In this document: in pieces, positions 36,939 through 46,439 of the stretch
Layout: every line of letters begins with the position of its first letter
Numbering within the stretch: position 1 is the stretch's first letter
Source: Chitinophagales bacterium
Lineage (GTDB): Bacteria > Bacteroidota > Bacteroidia > Chitinophagales > Saprospiraceae
Reading direction: 5' to 3'
Assembly: GCA_022360175.1 (NCBI GenBank)
Contig: JAKSDI010000131.1
Span: 1 to 64,000, forward strand
Length of the DNA: 64,000 nucleotides
Notes under the pieces: model-generated
What the model saw: the letters and a program-made list of their open reading frames with translations, nothing else
Told to the model about the DNA's origin: nothing
Databases searched by the model: none
Made by a program: the position numbers and the translations under genes

Positions 36939-37997
36939 ATGCCAAAATATAATATACGGACTTGGAATATTTATACAGTACCGTCATCTTTCCTGAACCT
37001 TAAGGTGGCTTTTGCTTTACTGTTTGGAGAGTTTATCATTGGGATGTTAGGCTTCATGATTATAGAAGGTTATTCATTAGTGAATGCTTTTTACATGACT
37101 ATGATTACCATTTCTACAGTAGGGTTTACAGAAGTACAGCCGCTTAGTCCAACTGGCAGGTTTTTTACAGCAGGATTGATCCTCAGTAATATTGGTATTT
37201 TTGCCTATGTACTCTCAGTATTTTCATATTACATCATCCAGGGTGAAATTTTTAAAAAAATGCATACTAATCGGATAGAAGCTTCTATTAAAAGACTGCG
37301 GGGGCATGTGATTCTTTGTGGATTTGGAAGGTATGGGAAGGAAATTGCAACTCATTTTTATAAACATGACCTACCATTCGTTGTAATCGACCTGGCTGAA
37401 GATAGAATTGAGCAGATACAAAAAAGCGAAGATAAGATATTGTATCTGCAAGAGGATGCTACCCATGATGATGCACTTATTGACGCCGGTATTGATAGGG
37501 CAGTAGCATTGATTTCTGCTTTGCCTGATGATTCAGATAATGTCTTTGTTGTACTTTCCGCCAGGCAACTCAATCCGAGATTGAACATTATTAGCAGAGC
37601 CAAAGATCCCAATTCACAGAAAAAATTATTGAAGGCAGGAGCTAATCATGTAGTCATGCCGGAACAAATCGGTGGATTTTATATGGCTACACTTGTCAGT
37701 AAGCCCGGAGCAGTAGAATTTTTCTCTTTTATTACCAATGAATATCGTTCAGACATTGGCTTTGAGGAGGTAAGCTATGAATCTCTACCCCAACAGTGTA
37801 AAGGGCATACTCTTAGTCAGCTGAATATAAGACAGATCACTGGCGCCAATGTCATCGGTTACAAAGCACCAAATGGACATTATGATGTCAATCCAGGGCC
37901 AGATACTATATTGGTACCTTATTCTAGTTTTATTATCCTGGGAAGTAATGATCAGCTAGAGAAATTGAGAGAATATTTGAAGGGGTATGAAGGCTAA
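36939..37997 (+). CDS. Two-helix potassium channel with RCK (TrkA-N/TrkA-C) domains
   Basis: A 352-residue membrane protein. Residues about 21-45 and 72-100 are membrane helices flanking a pore loop with selectivity filter TVGFTE (60-65), in place of the usual TVGYGD. Residues about 120-240 are a Rossmann TrkA-N domain (ILCGFGRYGKEIATHF, IDLAEDRIEQ) that binds NAD or nucleotides. Residues about 265-350 are a TrkA-C domain. The layout is that of MthK/Kch-type channels gated by cytoplasmic ligands. It stands alone on the plus strand after the candidate RNA. Confidence 0.9.
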   Translation: MPKYNIRTWNIYTVPSSFLNLKVAFALLFGEFIIGMLGFMIIEGYSLVNAFYMTMITISTVGFTEVQPLSPTGRFFTAGLILSNIGIFAYVLSVFSYYIIQGEIFKKMHTNRIEASIKRLRGHVILCGFGRYGKEIATHFYKHDLPFVVIDLAEDRIEQIQKSEDKILYLQEDATHDDALIDAGIDRAVALISALPDDSDNVFVVLSARQLNPRLNIISRAKDPNSQKKLLKAGANHVVMPEQIGGFYMATLVSKPGAVEFFSFITNEYRSDIGFEEVSYESLPQQCKGHTLSQLNIRQITGANVIGYKAPNGHYDVNPGPDTILVPYSSFIILGSNDQLEKLREYLKGYEG

Positions 37998-38057
37998 AGT
38001 ACGACTTGCATCTTAGCTGATAAAGCGGTATTTTAATATTTAAGAAAATACCCAGCT

Positions 38058-39071
38058 ATGAAAAAAATACTATTGCTCTCACTTCTTATTATTCCTTCTC
38101 ATTTTGTATCCGCTCAAGCTGCTATTTATGGTGGCTATATTAATGTTGAACATGTAGGAGACTGGTTTGGATTAAGTGTAAGGGCGGGAATCCATCTATA
38201 TGTAGAAGAAGTCTCTACAGAATTGGACGTACTTGAAATATTCTGGGGGGATGGATCAAGTAGTGAGATTAATTTGGTACAAGATATTGAAGTAATAGAT
38301 GGGCTTTATTATTTACGTTATGTAGCCAATCATACTTATTCTGCTGCTGGTTCTTATAATATTTTTACAACTTTATGTTGTACGCCTCTGGATATAAATA
38401 ATATAGAACCATTTGCCCAGCCAATCACGCTTTATACGGTTTATAGTTTTTTAAACCCTCAATTTCAAGGGACTAATAGCACAGCATTAGTTCTAGGCAT
38501 TTTATATGATACAGGGTTTTCAGGGCAAGCTTTTCATTATAACATCAATGCCTTTGATCCAGACGGAGATAGTTTGCGCTATGATTTGTCTCCTGCTTTA
38601 TTCGAATCATTAAATTACACTAATCCAGGCGAAGCAGATATGCTTAGTGATGAGCAGCTAACTATTGATCCAGTCACTGGGAGTATTTATTGGGAACAGC
38701 CGGAAACTCCTAATCGTAAATATATGCTGCCTTTGAAAATAATTACCTATAGATCAGGTATTCCTATCGATACGACCAGGCTATTTACTACCCTGAAAAT
38801 AATTGACATGCTAAATGAATCAGAGGAGGTTCATCCTTTAGAACAACTTCGCCTTTTTCCTAATCCTTCAATAGGAACATTCCATTTAGTTGGCATTCCT
38901 TTCCCGGCATCTGGTCTGCTGTACAACCAGCAAGGACAACTGGTAAAACAGTGGCAGTTTAATCAAGCAAAAGAAGTATTATCTGTAGAATTTCCATCTG
39001 GAAACTATTGGTTGAAAGTTGTTAATAACAATAGCGTGAAGATATTACCGATCACACTAAAAAGGAGTTAG
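38058..39071 (+). CDS. Secreted protein with T9SS type A sorting domain
   Basis: A 337-residue exported protein with a signal peptide (MKKILLLSLLIIPSHFVSAQ). The next part has PKD-like features: LEIFWGDGSSSEINL and NHTYSAAGSYNIFTT give the WGDG and HTY..AGSY marks. A cadherin-like DPDGDSLRYDLS segment follows. The last about 75 residues are a type A sorting domain (LRLFPNPSIGTFHLVG, SGNYWLKVVNNNSVKILPITL). It is likely to be displayed on the cell surface. It lies 60 bp after the K+ channel gene and converges on the SRPBCC gene across a hairpin. Confidence 0.85.
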   Translation: MKKILLLSLLIIPSHFVSAQAAIYGGYINVEHVGDWFGLSVRAGIHLYVEEVSTELDVLEIFWGDGSSSEINLVQDIEVIDGLYYLRYVANHTYSAAGSYNIFTTLCCTPLDINNIEPFAQPITLYTVYSFLNPQFQGTNSTALVLGILYDTGFSGQAFHYNINAFDPDGDSLRYDLSPALFESLNYTNPGEADMLSDEQLTIDPVTGSIYWEQPETPNRKYMLPLKIITYRSGIPIDTTRLFTTLKIIDMLNESEEVHPLEQLRLFPNPSIGTFHLVGIPFPASGLLYNQQGQLVKQWQFNQAKEVLSVEFPSGNYWLKVVNNNSVKILPITLKRS

Positions 39072-39115
39072 GTGACTTATTCTGCTATTGTTTTTCAAAT
39101 CAGCGTCATATATAA

Positions 39116-39160
39116 CACAAGAGGTCTACAAAATGCTGAACAAATTGTAAACCTCTTGTG
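39116..39160. terminator. Bidirectional hairpin between convergent genes
   Basis: CACAAGAGGTCTACAA (39116-39131) pairs with TTGTAAACCTCTTGTG (39145-39160) with one mismatch and a 13-nt loop. It lies between the T9SS protein stop (39071) and the SRPBCC protein stop (39188); TTTT follows weakly on the plus strand. Confidence 0.6.
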
Positions 39161-39187
39161 ATTTTAACTAGCGTTCAAATAATTTAC

Positions 39188-40207
39188 TTACCCCTTTACT
39201 GGATAATAAATTCTCGTTAACCACTTGTTGGGGTCTGATTCTTTTTGAGGATCACTAACGTATTCCTCAATAGCAGGCATGTCTACCTCAACACCTTGCT
39301 CTTTAATGTACTTATCGATAGCACCGTGAGCAGCACCCAGGTTGTCGTAGCTTCCATAGTATTCAATGAGAAGTGCTTTTGAATTGGGGACCTCTAAAGA
39401 AGAGAAGCCATCAACATTGGCCGCTTCTTTTAAAGGCACAGAGTATGCCAATTCTGTTTGCTGGTTGGCTTCATCCCAACTGTAATATAGGCCGCATGGC
39501 ATACCTATCATTTCCAGCTTATTATCGGTAGCAGCCTGAAAAACCTTTGGGAGATTGGTACCAAAACCTTCCTGCATTTTGTCCATGGTAATGGTTTCCT
39601 TAATGCCAAGGAAGTGGTGTAGAGGTAAATCTACTACCTGGATTTCAAAACCATCGATTGTTTGATTACTCATAGGTGTGTATTCTGATTCAATTTTGTT
39701 TTTTAGGAGTTCAAGCCCTCGTTCATAATCGCTTTGAATAAAACCTTCAATGTTTTGGATTAATAGCATGATGTTAAAAGGGTAAGGAAACTCTGAATGG
39801 AAACTCCAGCTTGCCTTAGTACCGCCATCAGCTGGTTCAAGCGTCCAACCACTGTCAGCATTACCCTGTCCGTCAAACTCAAGTTTAACCATTAGGTTCT
39901 CAGGTGCATTACTTTCTGTTATTTCCATTTTTCCATTTCCGGATTCTTCGCTGACCCAACTGGCAGAACCTCCAACGCCTACTGTTGTCTCACCATAAGT
40001 AGTATTAACGGTGGGATCTTTTTCCTTCCAGGGAGACCAGCTATCCCAGGTCTTTAAGTCGTTTAAAGTATTAAACACAACTTCCTGTGGTGCATTAATT
40101 ACAATAGAACGCTCCACATTTGCTTCTTTTGGAGCGATAAAGCCTAATAGTAGAATAATAGCTACCAGCGCAAGGACAACTAAAAGGATAATTTTTACTG
40201 CTTTCAT
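39188..40207 (-). CDS. SRPBCC domain plus GyrI-like (effector-binding) domain protein, membrane-tethered
   Basis: A 339-residue protein. Residues about 5-25 are one membrane helix (IILLVVLALVAIILLLGFI). Residues about 27-170 are a polyketide-cyclase/START-like SRPBCC domain (VERSIVINAPQEVVFNTLND, WDSWSPWKEKDP). Residues about 185-339 are a GyrI-like small-molecule-binding domain (LPLHHFLGIKETIT, NSKALLIEYYGSYDNLG). Both domains bind small ligands; no catalytic role can be assigned. The promoter upstream is nearly ideal for this phylum. Confidence 0.85.
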   Translation of the reverse strand: MKAVKIILLVVLALVAIILLLGFIAPKEANVERSIVINAPQEVVFNTLNDLKTWDSWSPWKEKDPTVNTTYGETTVGVGGSASWVSEESGNGKMEITESNAPENLMVKLEFDGQGNADSGWTLEPADGGTKASWSFHSEFPYPFNIMLLIQNIEGFIQSDYERGLELLKNKIESEYTPMSNQTIDGFEIQVVDLPLHHFLGIKETITMDKMQEGFGTNLPKVFQAATDNKLEMIGMPCGLYYSWDEANQQTELAYSVPLKEAANVDGFSSLEVPNSKALLIEYYGSYDNLGAAHGAIDKYIKEQGVEVDMPAIEEYVSDPQKESDPNKWLTRIYYPVKG

Positions 40208-40345
40208 GGTTGTTTCATTTTGTGTTAATAGATTGGCTTTTTTAAGACCAGTGAATACTTAAAATGTTATTTTGAGTTCATTGGGTACCTTAAGTAATTG
40301 ATGATGTGCGTAATGAAGGATTCTGATAATTAATACTCCGGAGTA

Positions 40346-40377
40346 CAAAAATAAAATATTTGTTTGTTTTTAACAAA
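40346..40377 (-). promoter_or_regulatory. Consensus Bacteroidota promoter for the SRPBCC-GyrI gene
   Basis: On the minus strand: TTTG (40377-40374), a spacer of exactly 20 bp, then TATTTTTG (40353-40346). Both boxes match the TTTG / TAnnTTTG consensus fully. The start would be near 40339, inside a CTCCGGAG palindrome (40337-40344), with a leader of about 130 nt. Confidence 0.7.
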
Positions 40378-40458
40378 TTTTAAAACAATTTATATTTAAA
40401 ATAAAACATTTCTTCTCATAAAGGGAAATTGCGTACTTTTCGGACAAATAAGCGCTAT

Positions 40459-43400
40459 ATGCGAAGGATTGGATGCTTACTATTTTTCTTTATACTTACA
40501 TTTCACATACTGGCTCAATCAGGTAATGTGCAAGTGAAGGTGTATGAATTTGAGGAAGGGCTGAGCCATCGTATTACATCTAAGGTCTTACAAGGGAAAA
40601 ATGGATATATCTGGATTGGCACCATTAATGGTTTAAATCGCTTTGATGGTTATGAGTTTACTACCTTCAATAATCAAAAGAAAGAACATTTTATACCTCA
40701 TAGTGTAGTATCTGACCTAATACTCACATCGGAAGGTTCTCTTTGGATGGGGTGTCCAGATTATTTGGTCCATTTTAATGTAAATAATGAGACTGCTCAA
40801 TCAATAAAAATTAAAGAAGGCCCTTCTGTTGCTCGTGAATCAATTATACCTTACAATTTATTTGAAGGAAGCAATGGGCTGCTATGGAGCGCAGCTTATG
40901 ATGAACAAACTGCTACTACTCGTTTACTTAAAGTAGATCCTATAGCTGGCACTTATCAATCTATATACGAGTTGGAAGGGGCTTACCCACAACGACCCAT
41001 TGTAGAATTAGGATCACATCTATACCTGGGGGCTTCTGATAATGAAATATGGCAATTGGATATTGAAGGGAAGCTTGTTAAAAAATATGAGCTTCCTCTA
41101 AAGAAGGATGATCGAGTGACTCAGATGGCTATTAGTGGACAAACATTATATGCTTTATCCGTTAATGGTCAATTGTATACTTTATCGGAGAATGAAGCTG
41201 TTTTTCAATTTCATCCTGCCAGTTTTCCCGCAGAGACAGCTACAGCCCTGATGGTAGAGCCTAATGGTGATTTGTGGCTGGGAGGAAGAGGGGTACTACT
41301 TTTTTATGAAGCCTCTACCCAATCAGTGAGCAATTATGCACCAAATATTCAGGATATAGTTAAAAACACCTGCACTTATCGGCAAATATATAGAGATCGG
41401 TCCGGAGTAGTTTGGGTAGCTTCTGATTTTGGTGCAATTAAGTTGGTACAGGGAGAACAGTTGTTTACTCAATACCTCCAAGGAGGAAATGAAAATTGCA
41501 GTAATGTTTTTTGTAGTACTCGTGGCATTACAGAAGATAACAATGGTAATATTTATATATCCTATTATAGCTCTATTCATGTGCTAAACCCGGCGAGTAA
41601 TTCCTTGCGGCCATTATTCCCGGCAAAAAATTTCTTTAATGCTCCTTTTGGACTGACTTACTACGAGGGGGCCTTATGGACAGGAAACGGCAAAAGAATA
41701 GATTTAGCAACAAAGAAAGTAACAGATGTCTTAGGTCTATCGGAGAAGGATTTGGGACATGTAGTAGCAACTCCTGATAGTACTTTATGGATGGGATACT
41801 TACATCATTTATATAAGTATGATCCATATCAGGAAATTTTAGAAGAGTTTGAAGATAACACTGGAAAATGGGATAGCCTACAAGGTAATATCAGCTATTT
41901 GTTACCAGGCAAAACACAACATGGACTTTGGGTTGCAACACTTGGTAATGGTGTTCACTGGATAGATAAGTATAGAGAGCGTACAGAGCATTATCATGCG
42001 GGTGAAGATAGTCCTGTTGTTCTTAAGCATAATCAGGTCAATGCACTGTATGAAGATGGCCAGGGGCGTTTGTGGATTGGCTCTGCTCTCGGATTACATT
42101 GTCTAATGCCCGGTCGAGATTCCATAAAGATATATACTACCATTGATGGTTTGCCCAATAACTTTATTAATGGAATTTTGCCAGAAGGCGATTCTTGTAT
42201 ATGGGTGAGTACAGATAATGGTTTGTGCCGCCTTAGCCTCCAAACGGAACGTTGTGCCAATTTTTTTGTAAATGATGGTATTTCCGCCAATGAGTTTAAT
42301 CGTATTTCCTTTTATCGCTCTTCAACCGGGCGAATGTATTTTGGTGGTTTAAATGGAGTGAATGCTTTTTTCCCAGGATCACAATTTACTGAACGTATAG
42401 AAGTAGAACAGGATGCTCCTTTATTACTAACCCGATTTACTAAATTCGATGGATTGAAAGATAGTCTGATTGCTCAGACTAATGGGCTGGATAATACCAT
42501 GAGTATTACCTTATCTCCCTGGGATCGAATCTTTACATTCGAATTTGCTTTGGCCGATTATCGAGACGCCCGCAATAATGTTTTCAGTTATCAGTTGGAA
42601 GGCTATGACCACGAATGGTCTGAACCTTCTAAAAGCAAAGAAGTACGGTATAATAATATTCCTGCGGGGAACTATACTTTTCGAGTGAGGGCTAAGGCTA
42701 AAAAAGATACTCCACAATGGAATAGCCAGGAACTGGCCATTGAGATCACTATACAGGAAGCTTTCTATCGTACTTGGTGGTTTTGGCTGCTGTGCACAAG
42801 TTTGTTATTGGCGGGAGTGTTTGGTTTCATGCGTTATCGATTCTATCAGGCTAGAAAACAACAGCAAGAGTTGGAAGCATTAGTGAAAGAACGAACCCGT
42901 GAACTAGAAGAGGAAAAGCATAAATCAGAAGAATTACTTCTTAATATTCTGCCACAGGAAACTGCTGAAGAGCTCAAGGCAAATGGTGTTGCGAAAGCTA
43001 AACGGCATGAGCTAGTAACAGTCATGTTTTCAGACTTCAAAGGGTTTTCTAAAATCTCGGAGCATATGGACCCCGAGGACCTGGTGGCTGAAATTGATCA
43101 TTGTTTTTGTGCTTTTGATGAAATCATGGAGAAATACGGCCTGGAAAAAATCAAGACAGTAGGAGATGCATACCTTTGTGTAGGAGGAATGCATGAAGAT
43201 GATGATAATCACGAAGCACTTCGCGTGACCCTGGCTGCAATGGAAATACAGGCATTCATGGAAGGCCTGGCTATTCAGCGAGAGCTGGAAGAAAAACCAT
43301 ACTTTGAAGCACGTATAGGCATACATACCGGGCCAGTGGTAGCAGGTATAGTGGGAATCAAAAAGTTTGCCTATGACATTTGGGGTGATACCGTCAACCT

Positions 43401-43572
43401 GGCTTCCCGAATGGAAACAAGTGGGGCCGTGGGGAAAGTCAATGTATCTGGTACCACCTATCGGTTTATTCGCGATCAATTTACTTGCCGTTTTCACGGA
43501 AATTATACCGAAACAGAAGGAGAGGATATTCCCATGTATTTTGTAGAGGAATATCTAGACAAAATTCAATAG
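40459..43572 (+). CDS. Propeller-sensor adenylate cyclase (Reg_prop, Y_Y_Y, class III cyclase)
   Basis: A 1037-residue membrane receptor. The ATG at 40459 is chosen; an in-frame TTG at 40429 follows AAAGGGA and is also possible. A signal peptide ends LAQ. The next about 650 residues are a two-propeller sensor with repeats such as GYIWIGTINGLNRFDGY and RLWIGSALGLHCL. A Y_Y_Y domain follows (YQLEGYDHEWSEPS), then a membrane helix (WWFWLLCTSLLLAGVFGF), a coiled coil and the LLLNILPQETAEELK linker. The class III cyclase domain has the metal Asp in MFSDFKGF and GDAYL, and the adenine-selecting Lys (KIKTVGDAY) and Asp (YDIWGDTVN), so it should make cAMP. Its stop overlaps the convergent gene. Confidence 0.92.
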   Translation: MRRIGCLLFFFILTFHILAQSGNVQVKVYEFEEGLSHRITSKVLQGKNGYIWIGTINGLNRFDGYEFTTFNNQKKEHFIPHSVVSDLILTSEGSLWMGCPDYLVHFNVNNETAQSIKIKEGPSVARESIIPYNLFEGSNGLLWSAAYDEQTATTRLLKVDPIAGTYQSIYELEGAYPQRPIVELGSHLYLGASDNEIWQLDIEGKLVKKYELPLKKDDRVTQMAISGQTLYALSVNGQLYTLSENEAVFQFHPASFPAETATALMVEPNGDLWLGGRGVLLFYEASTQSVSNYAPNIQDIVKNTCTYRQIYRDRSGVVWVASDFGAIKLVQGEQLFTQYLQGGNENCSNVFCSTRGITEDNNGNIYISYYSSIHVLNPASNSLRPLFPAKNFFNAPFGLTYYEGALWTGNGKRIDLATKKVTDVLGLSEKDLGHVVATPDSTLWMGYLHHLYKYDPYQEILEEFEDNTGKWDSLQGNISYLLPGKTQHGLWVATLGNGVHWIDKYRERTEHYHAGEDSPVVLKHNQVNALYEDGQGRLWIGSALGLHCLMPGRDSIKIYTTIDGLPNNFINGILPEGDSCIWVSTDNGLCRLSLQTERCANFFVNDGISANEFNRISFYRSSTGRMYFGGLNGVNAFFPGSQFTERIEVEQDAPLLLTRFTKFDGLKDSLIAQTNGLDNTMSITLSPWDRIFTFEFALADYRDARNNVFSYQLEGYDHEWSEPSKSKEVRYNNIPAGNYTFRVRAKAKKDTPQWNSQELAIEITIQEAFYRTWWFWLLCTSLLLAGVFGFMRYRFYQARKQQQELEALVKERTRELEEEKHKSEELLLNILPQETAEELKANGVAKAKRHELVTVMFSDFKGFSKISEHMDPEDLVAEIDHCFCAFDEIMEKYGLEKIKTVGDAYLCVGGMHEDDDNHEALRVTLAAMEIQAFMEGLAIQRELEEKPYFEARIGIHTGPVVAGIVGIKKFAYDIWGDTVNLASRMETSGAVGKVNVSGTTYRFIRDQFTCRFHGNYTETEGEDIPMYFVEEYLDKIQ

Positions 43573-45434
43573 TTTGCCCCGTATAATTTTTTGAAATCAG
43601 TATCTGTCAGTAAACCTGTCAAGTGGCCATTCCTTACAATAGGCAGGCATCCTATTTTATGTCTTTTTAATGTTTTAGCAGCTTCATCCAAAGGAGTGTG
43701 ATGCTCGGCTGTGATTAAATCTGTAATCATTATATCAGCTGCTGATAAGGTGCTTAAATCTAATGGCAGGCTTTTTAAATTGCTGCGGGTAATGAGTCCT
43801 ACTAGTTTCCCTTTATTATCTTCAATGGGCAGATGACGAATCTTTTTCCATTTCATTACCGCTTTGACGAGGGATACGGGTTCGTCTATCCTTACGGTAA
43901 ATAAATCAGTTTTCATTACCCTGTCGACAGTAGTTTTACCTTCGCTTAGGTCATATACTTTGGTACAATCTATATCATCCCATTCATGGATGGGCATTCC
44001 GGAGCGTTGACCTGCTATGATGCTTTGAGTGATCTCCTGTACTGCCACTCCTTTTCCATAACACCTGGCAAGGTTGCGGAAGTTGCGCAGCGTCCATACA
44101 GCCCCGTTTTGTCGTAGAATGGCTCGTCTTTCTATGATTCCGAGGTACTTATTTATTTCAGATTGATGTACTCCTATTTTACGAAGGCCTGTTTCAGCAA
44201 TAGGTACTAATTCATCCAAAATTAATCTTACTGCGGTTATCTGCTGTCCGTCCCAGTTAAACATTGAGTTCAATCCAGAGCGTGCAGCTCTGTAGAAATT
44301 AGCTTTTGCAACCTGGAAAGGAACATTTTCGCTTAACATACTATATTTCTGAGGCATGCCTTTCATCAATCCTACCCAAAAGGCCAGATTAGCAATAGAA
44401 TCCGCAATACTAGGCCCAGAAGGGATGTATCTATTTTCAATACGTAAATGAGGGAATCCGGTATCACTAATACCATAACAAGGGCGGTTCCAGCTATAAA
44501 TAGTGCCGTTGTGTAATCTCAGCGCTTTCAATTTGGGAATGCCGCCACTAGCGAGTACCTCCTGCGGGTTTTCCTCAATATCGCCAGCGAGCAATGCCGG
44601 AAAACGAGTGATATTATCTTTATAGAAAGCCGAAGGAGTATCCTTTAACCAATGGCCTCCATAACCAACGCGATTACGCTTATTACGCAAGTGATTAGAA
44701 GAACTACGGGTATCAATACTTTGCTGGAAGAGGGCAATTCGCGTTTCGTGCCATAATTCTCTGCCAAAAAGCAAAGGTGAGTTGGCGGTTACGGCCATTA
44801 CAGGAGCAGAAATGTATTGAGCCCAGTTGTATTGTTCTACAAATTCATTAGGATGTATTTGCAAATGGAGTTGGAAACTGGTATTGCAGGCTTCAAACAT
44901 GACACTGTCCAATCTGGCAATGAGCTCATCGGCACCTTGTATGTGTATTTCAAAATCTGCACCTCTTTGTTTGCGAATCGCTTCGCCTAAGATTTGATAC
45001 CTTACTAGAGGAGTCATATATTGTTGCTCTACATGACTAGGCCGAAGAGAGGGAAGGATACCGGTCATAATAGGAAAGGCATCTAGCGAACGGCCTTTTT
45101 CCTCTGCCAGGGATAACATCTGCTTTAGTTGTGCGTCCATTTTGCGGAAAGCATCTGCATCCAACTCATGCGGATCGAGATTCAATTCTATATTAAAGCG
45201 GCCAATCTCAGAAGTGAATAAAGAAGGTAGCTCTAATAAGAGTTCAGGGCCAGTCATAGAGGGTTGTCCTGCATGGTTGACGAGCGATAGCTCCTGCTCC
45301 GCACCGATACGTTGGCGCCCACGCTCAAAAAGGCCTTGCGCTAGCATATAATCTAGAGCTTCTATATCCGCTAACAAGTGCCGGGTAAACTCAGCACGTG
45401 AGGTAGCGATTGGTTTTACTTGTTGGTTACCCAT
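43566..45434 (-). CDS. GCS2-family carboxylate-amine ligase fused to a CBS domain pair
   Basis: A 622-residue cytoplasmic protein. Residues about 20-490 resemble the glutamate-cysteine ligase 2 (GCS2) family of ATP-dependent carboxylate-amine ligases (RIGAEQELSLVN, FNIELNLDPHELD, NTSFQLHLQIHPNEF, LRIENRYIPSGPS). Residues about 500-622 are two CBS motifs (VDRVMKTDLFTVRIDEPVSL, MITDLITAEHHTPLDEA), which commonly sense adenine nucleotides. It ends 7 bp inside the convergent cyclase gene and follows the universal stress gene by 10 bp. Possible role: glutathione-like or amide ligation controlled by energy state. Confidence 0.85.
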   Translation of the reverse strand: MGNQQVKPIATSRAEFTRHLLADIEALDYMLAQGLFERGRQRIGAEQELSLVNHAGQPSMTGPELLLELPSLFTSEIGRFNIELNLDPHELDADAFRKMDAQLKQMLSLAEEKGRSLDAFPIMTGILPSLRPSHVEQQYMTPLVRYQILGEAIRKQRGADFEIHIQGADELIARLDSVMFEACNTSFQLHLQIHPNEFVEQYNWAQYISAPVMAVTANSPLLFGRELWHETRIALFQQSIDTRSSSNHLRNKRNRVGYGGHWLKDTPSAFYKDNITRFPALLAGDIEENPQEVLASGGIPKLKALRLHNGTIYSWNRPCYGISDTGFPHLRIENRYIPSGPSIADSIANLAFWVGLMKGMPQKYSMLSENVPFQVAKANFYRAARSGLNSMFNWDGQQITAVRLILDELVPIAETGLRKIGVHQSEINKYLGIIERRAILRQNGAVWTLRNFRNLARCYGKGVAVQEITQSIIAGQRSGMPIHEWDDIDCTKVYDLSEGKTTVDRVMKTDLFTVRIDEPVSLVKAVMKWKKIRHLPIEDNKGKLVGLITRSNLKSLPLDLSTLSAADIMITDLITAEHHTPLDEAAKTLKRHKIGCLPIVRNGHLTGLLTDTDFKKLYGANY

Positions 45435-45444
45435 GGCTTAGGTT

Positions 45445-46296
45445 TTATTTAAGAATTAATAAGGGCACATGTGTGTCCAAAGCCATGCGTTTGGTATTAC
45501 TTCTATGTAACAAACGGTCGGTCCAGCTATGAGCCGGAGCATACATTGCCATAACATCAACACCGTAAGTATCAATAAACTCTTCAAGAGCTTTGATAAC
45601 AGATTTGCCACTTAACGGATGGAAGTTGATTTGCAAACTAGGAGCATGATGTTCGAAGAAAGTTCCCAGATTGGCAAAACTAATGGCATTGTCCATAGAT
45701 CCATTGGTGTTGACATGGACACAGTGCATAATAGGTGAAAAAGGCTCTAACAACTTACCCACCTCCCAAATGTGATAAGGGTCTGCCTCTTGCAGATTGG
45801 TGGCATAAGCAATCTTATCGATATTGTGATATTTGGCTTCTTCAGGAATGATCCATACATGGCAGGGAGCACTTTCTATAACGTAGGTTGTCACACTACC
45901 TAAGAAACGTTCCAGCGCATTGTGTTCACCACGAGTGCCCATCACAATCATATCTATATCATCTTTGCGACTAATCTCAAGAATCGTATTGCCGGGCATA
46001 CCTATTTCAACCTCTGCATTGACTATAGGGAGATTGTCGAACTCGTAATTTAGCTGTACTTGTGTAATACCCATCTCTACAAAAGCTTGCATTAATACCT
46101 TCGCCGCCTCTGCCCGTTCTGTAGTAGCTTTTGCTGCCATAACAGGTAAATCCAATGCTTCATATTCTGGATAAATGATATGTATCAATTCGATGCTAGC
46201 CTGATATTTATCAGCAAGTACCAGACAATAACGAAAAGCATTTTGGGCTGTTTCCGAAAAATCAGTAGGGAACAGAATCTTATTGATCATTTTCAT
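45445..46296 (-). CDS. Universal stress protein, tandem UspA domains
   Basis: A 283-residue cytoplasmic protein with two Usp domains. The first (residues about 1-150) has KILFPTDFSETAQNAF and the ATP-binding loop MGTRGEHNALERFLGSVTTYV. The second (about 155-283) is degenerate: it lacks the G-x2-G-x9-G-S loop and ends HSWTDRLLHRSNTKRMA. It is 10 bp upstream of the GCS2-CBS gene in one unit, so the pair may be co-expressed under stress or energy limitation. Confidence 0.9.
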   Translation of the reverse strand: MKMINKILFPTDFSETAQNAFRYCLVLADKYQASIELIHIIYPEYEALDLPVMAAKATTERAEAAKVLMQAFVEMGITQVQLNYEFDNLPIVNAEVEIGMPGNTILEISRKDDIDMIVMGTRGEHNALERFLGSVTTYVIESAPCHVWIIPEEAKYHNIDKIAYATNLQEADPYHIWEVGKLLEPFSPIMHCVHVNTNGSMDNAISFANLGTFFEHHAPSLQINFHPLSGKSVIKALEEFIDTYGVDVMAMYAPAHSWTDRLLHRSNTKRMALDTHVPLLILK

Positions 46297-46439
46297 GCTG
46301 TGCTTAATTTTATAGTCGCTTTACTGTTTAATCAATTTGCTTCTTTTTGACTGATTATCAAGTGATGAAAATCATAAAGGAATGATGAGCTTGGTCAGTA
46401 GGTGAGATACACATGGAATAACGTTTTAAATAATTTGCC

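Noticed and set aside
43030-43497. 155-codon minus-strand frame inside the adenylate cyclase
   Set aside because: It lies opposite the conserved cyclase catalytic domain and has no recognisable features.
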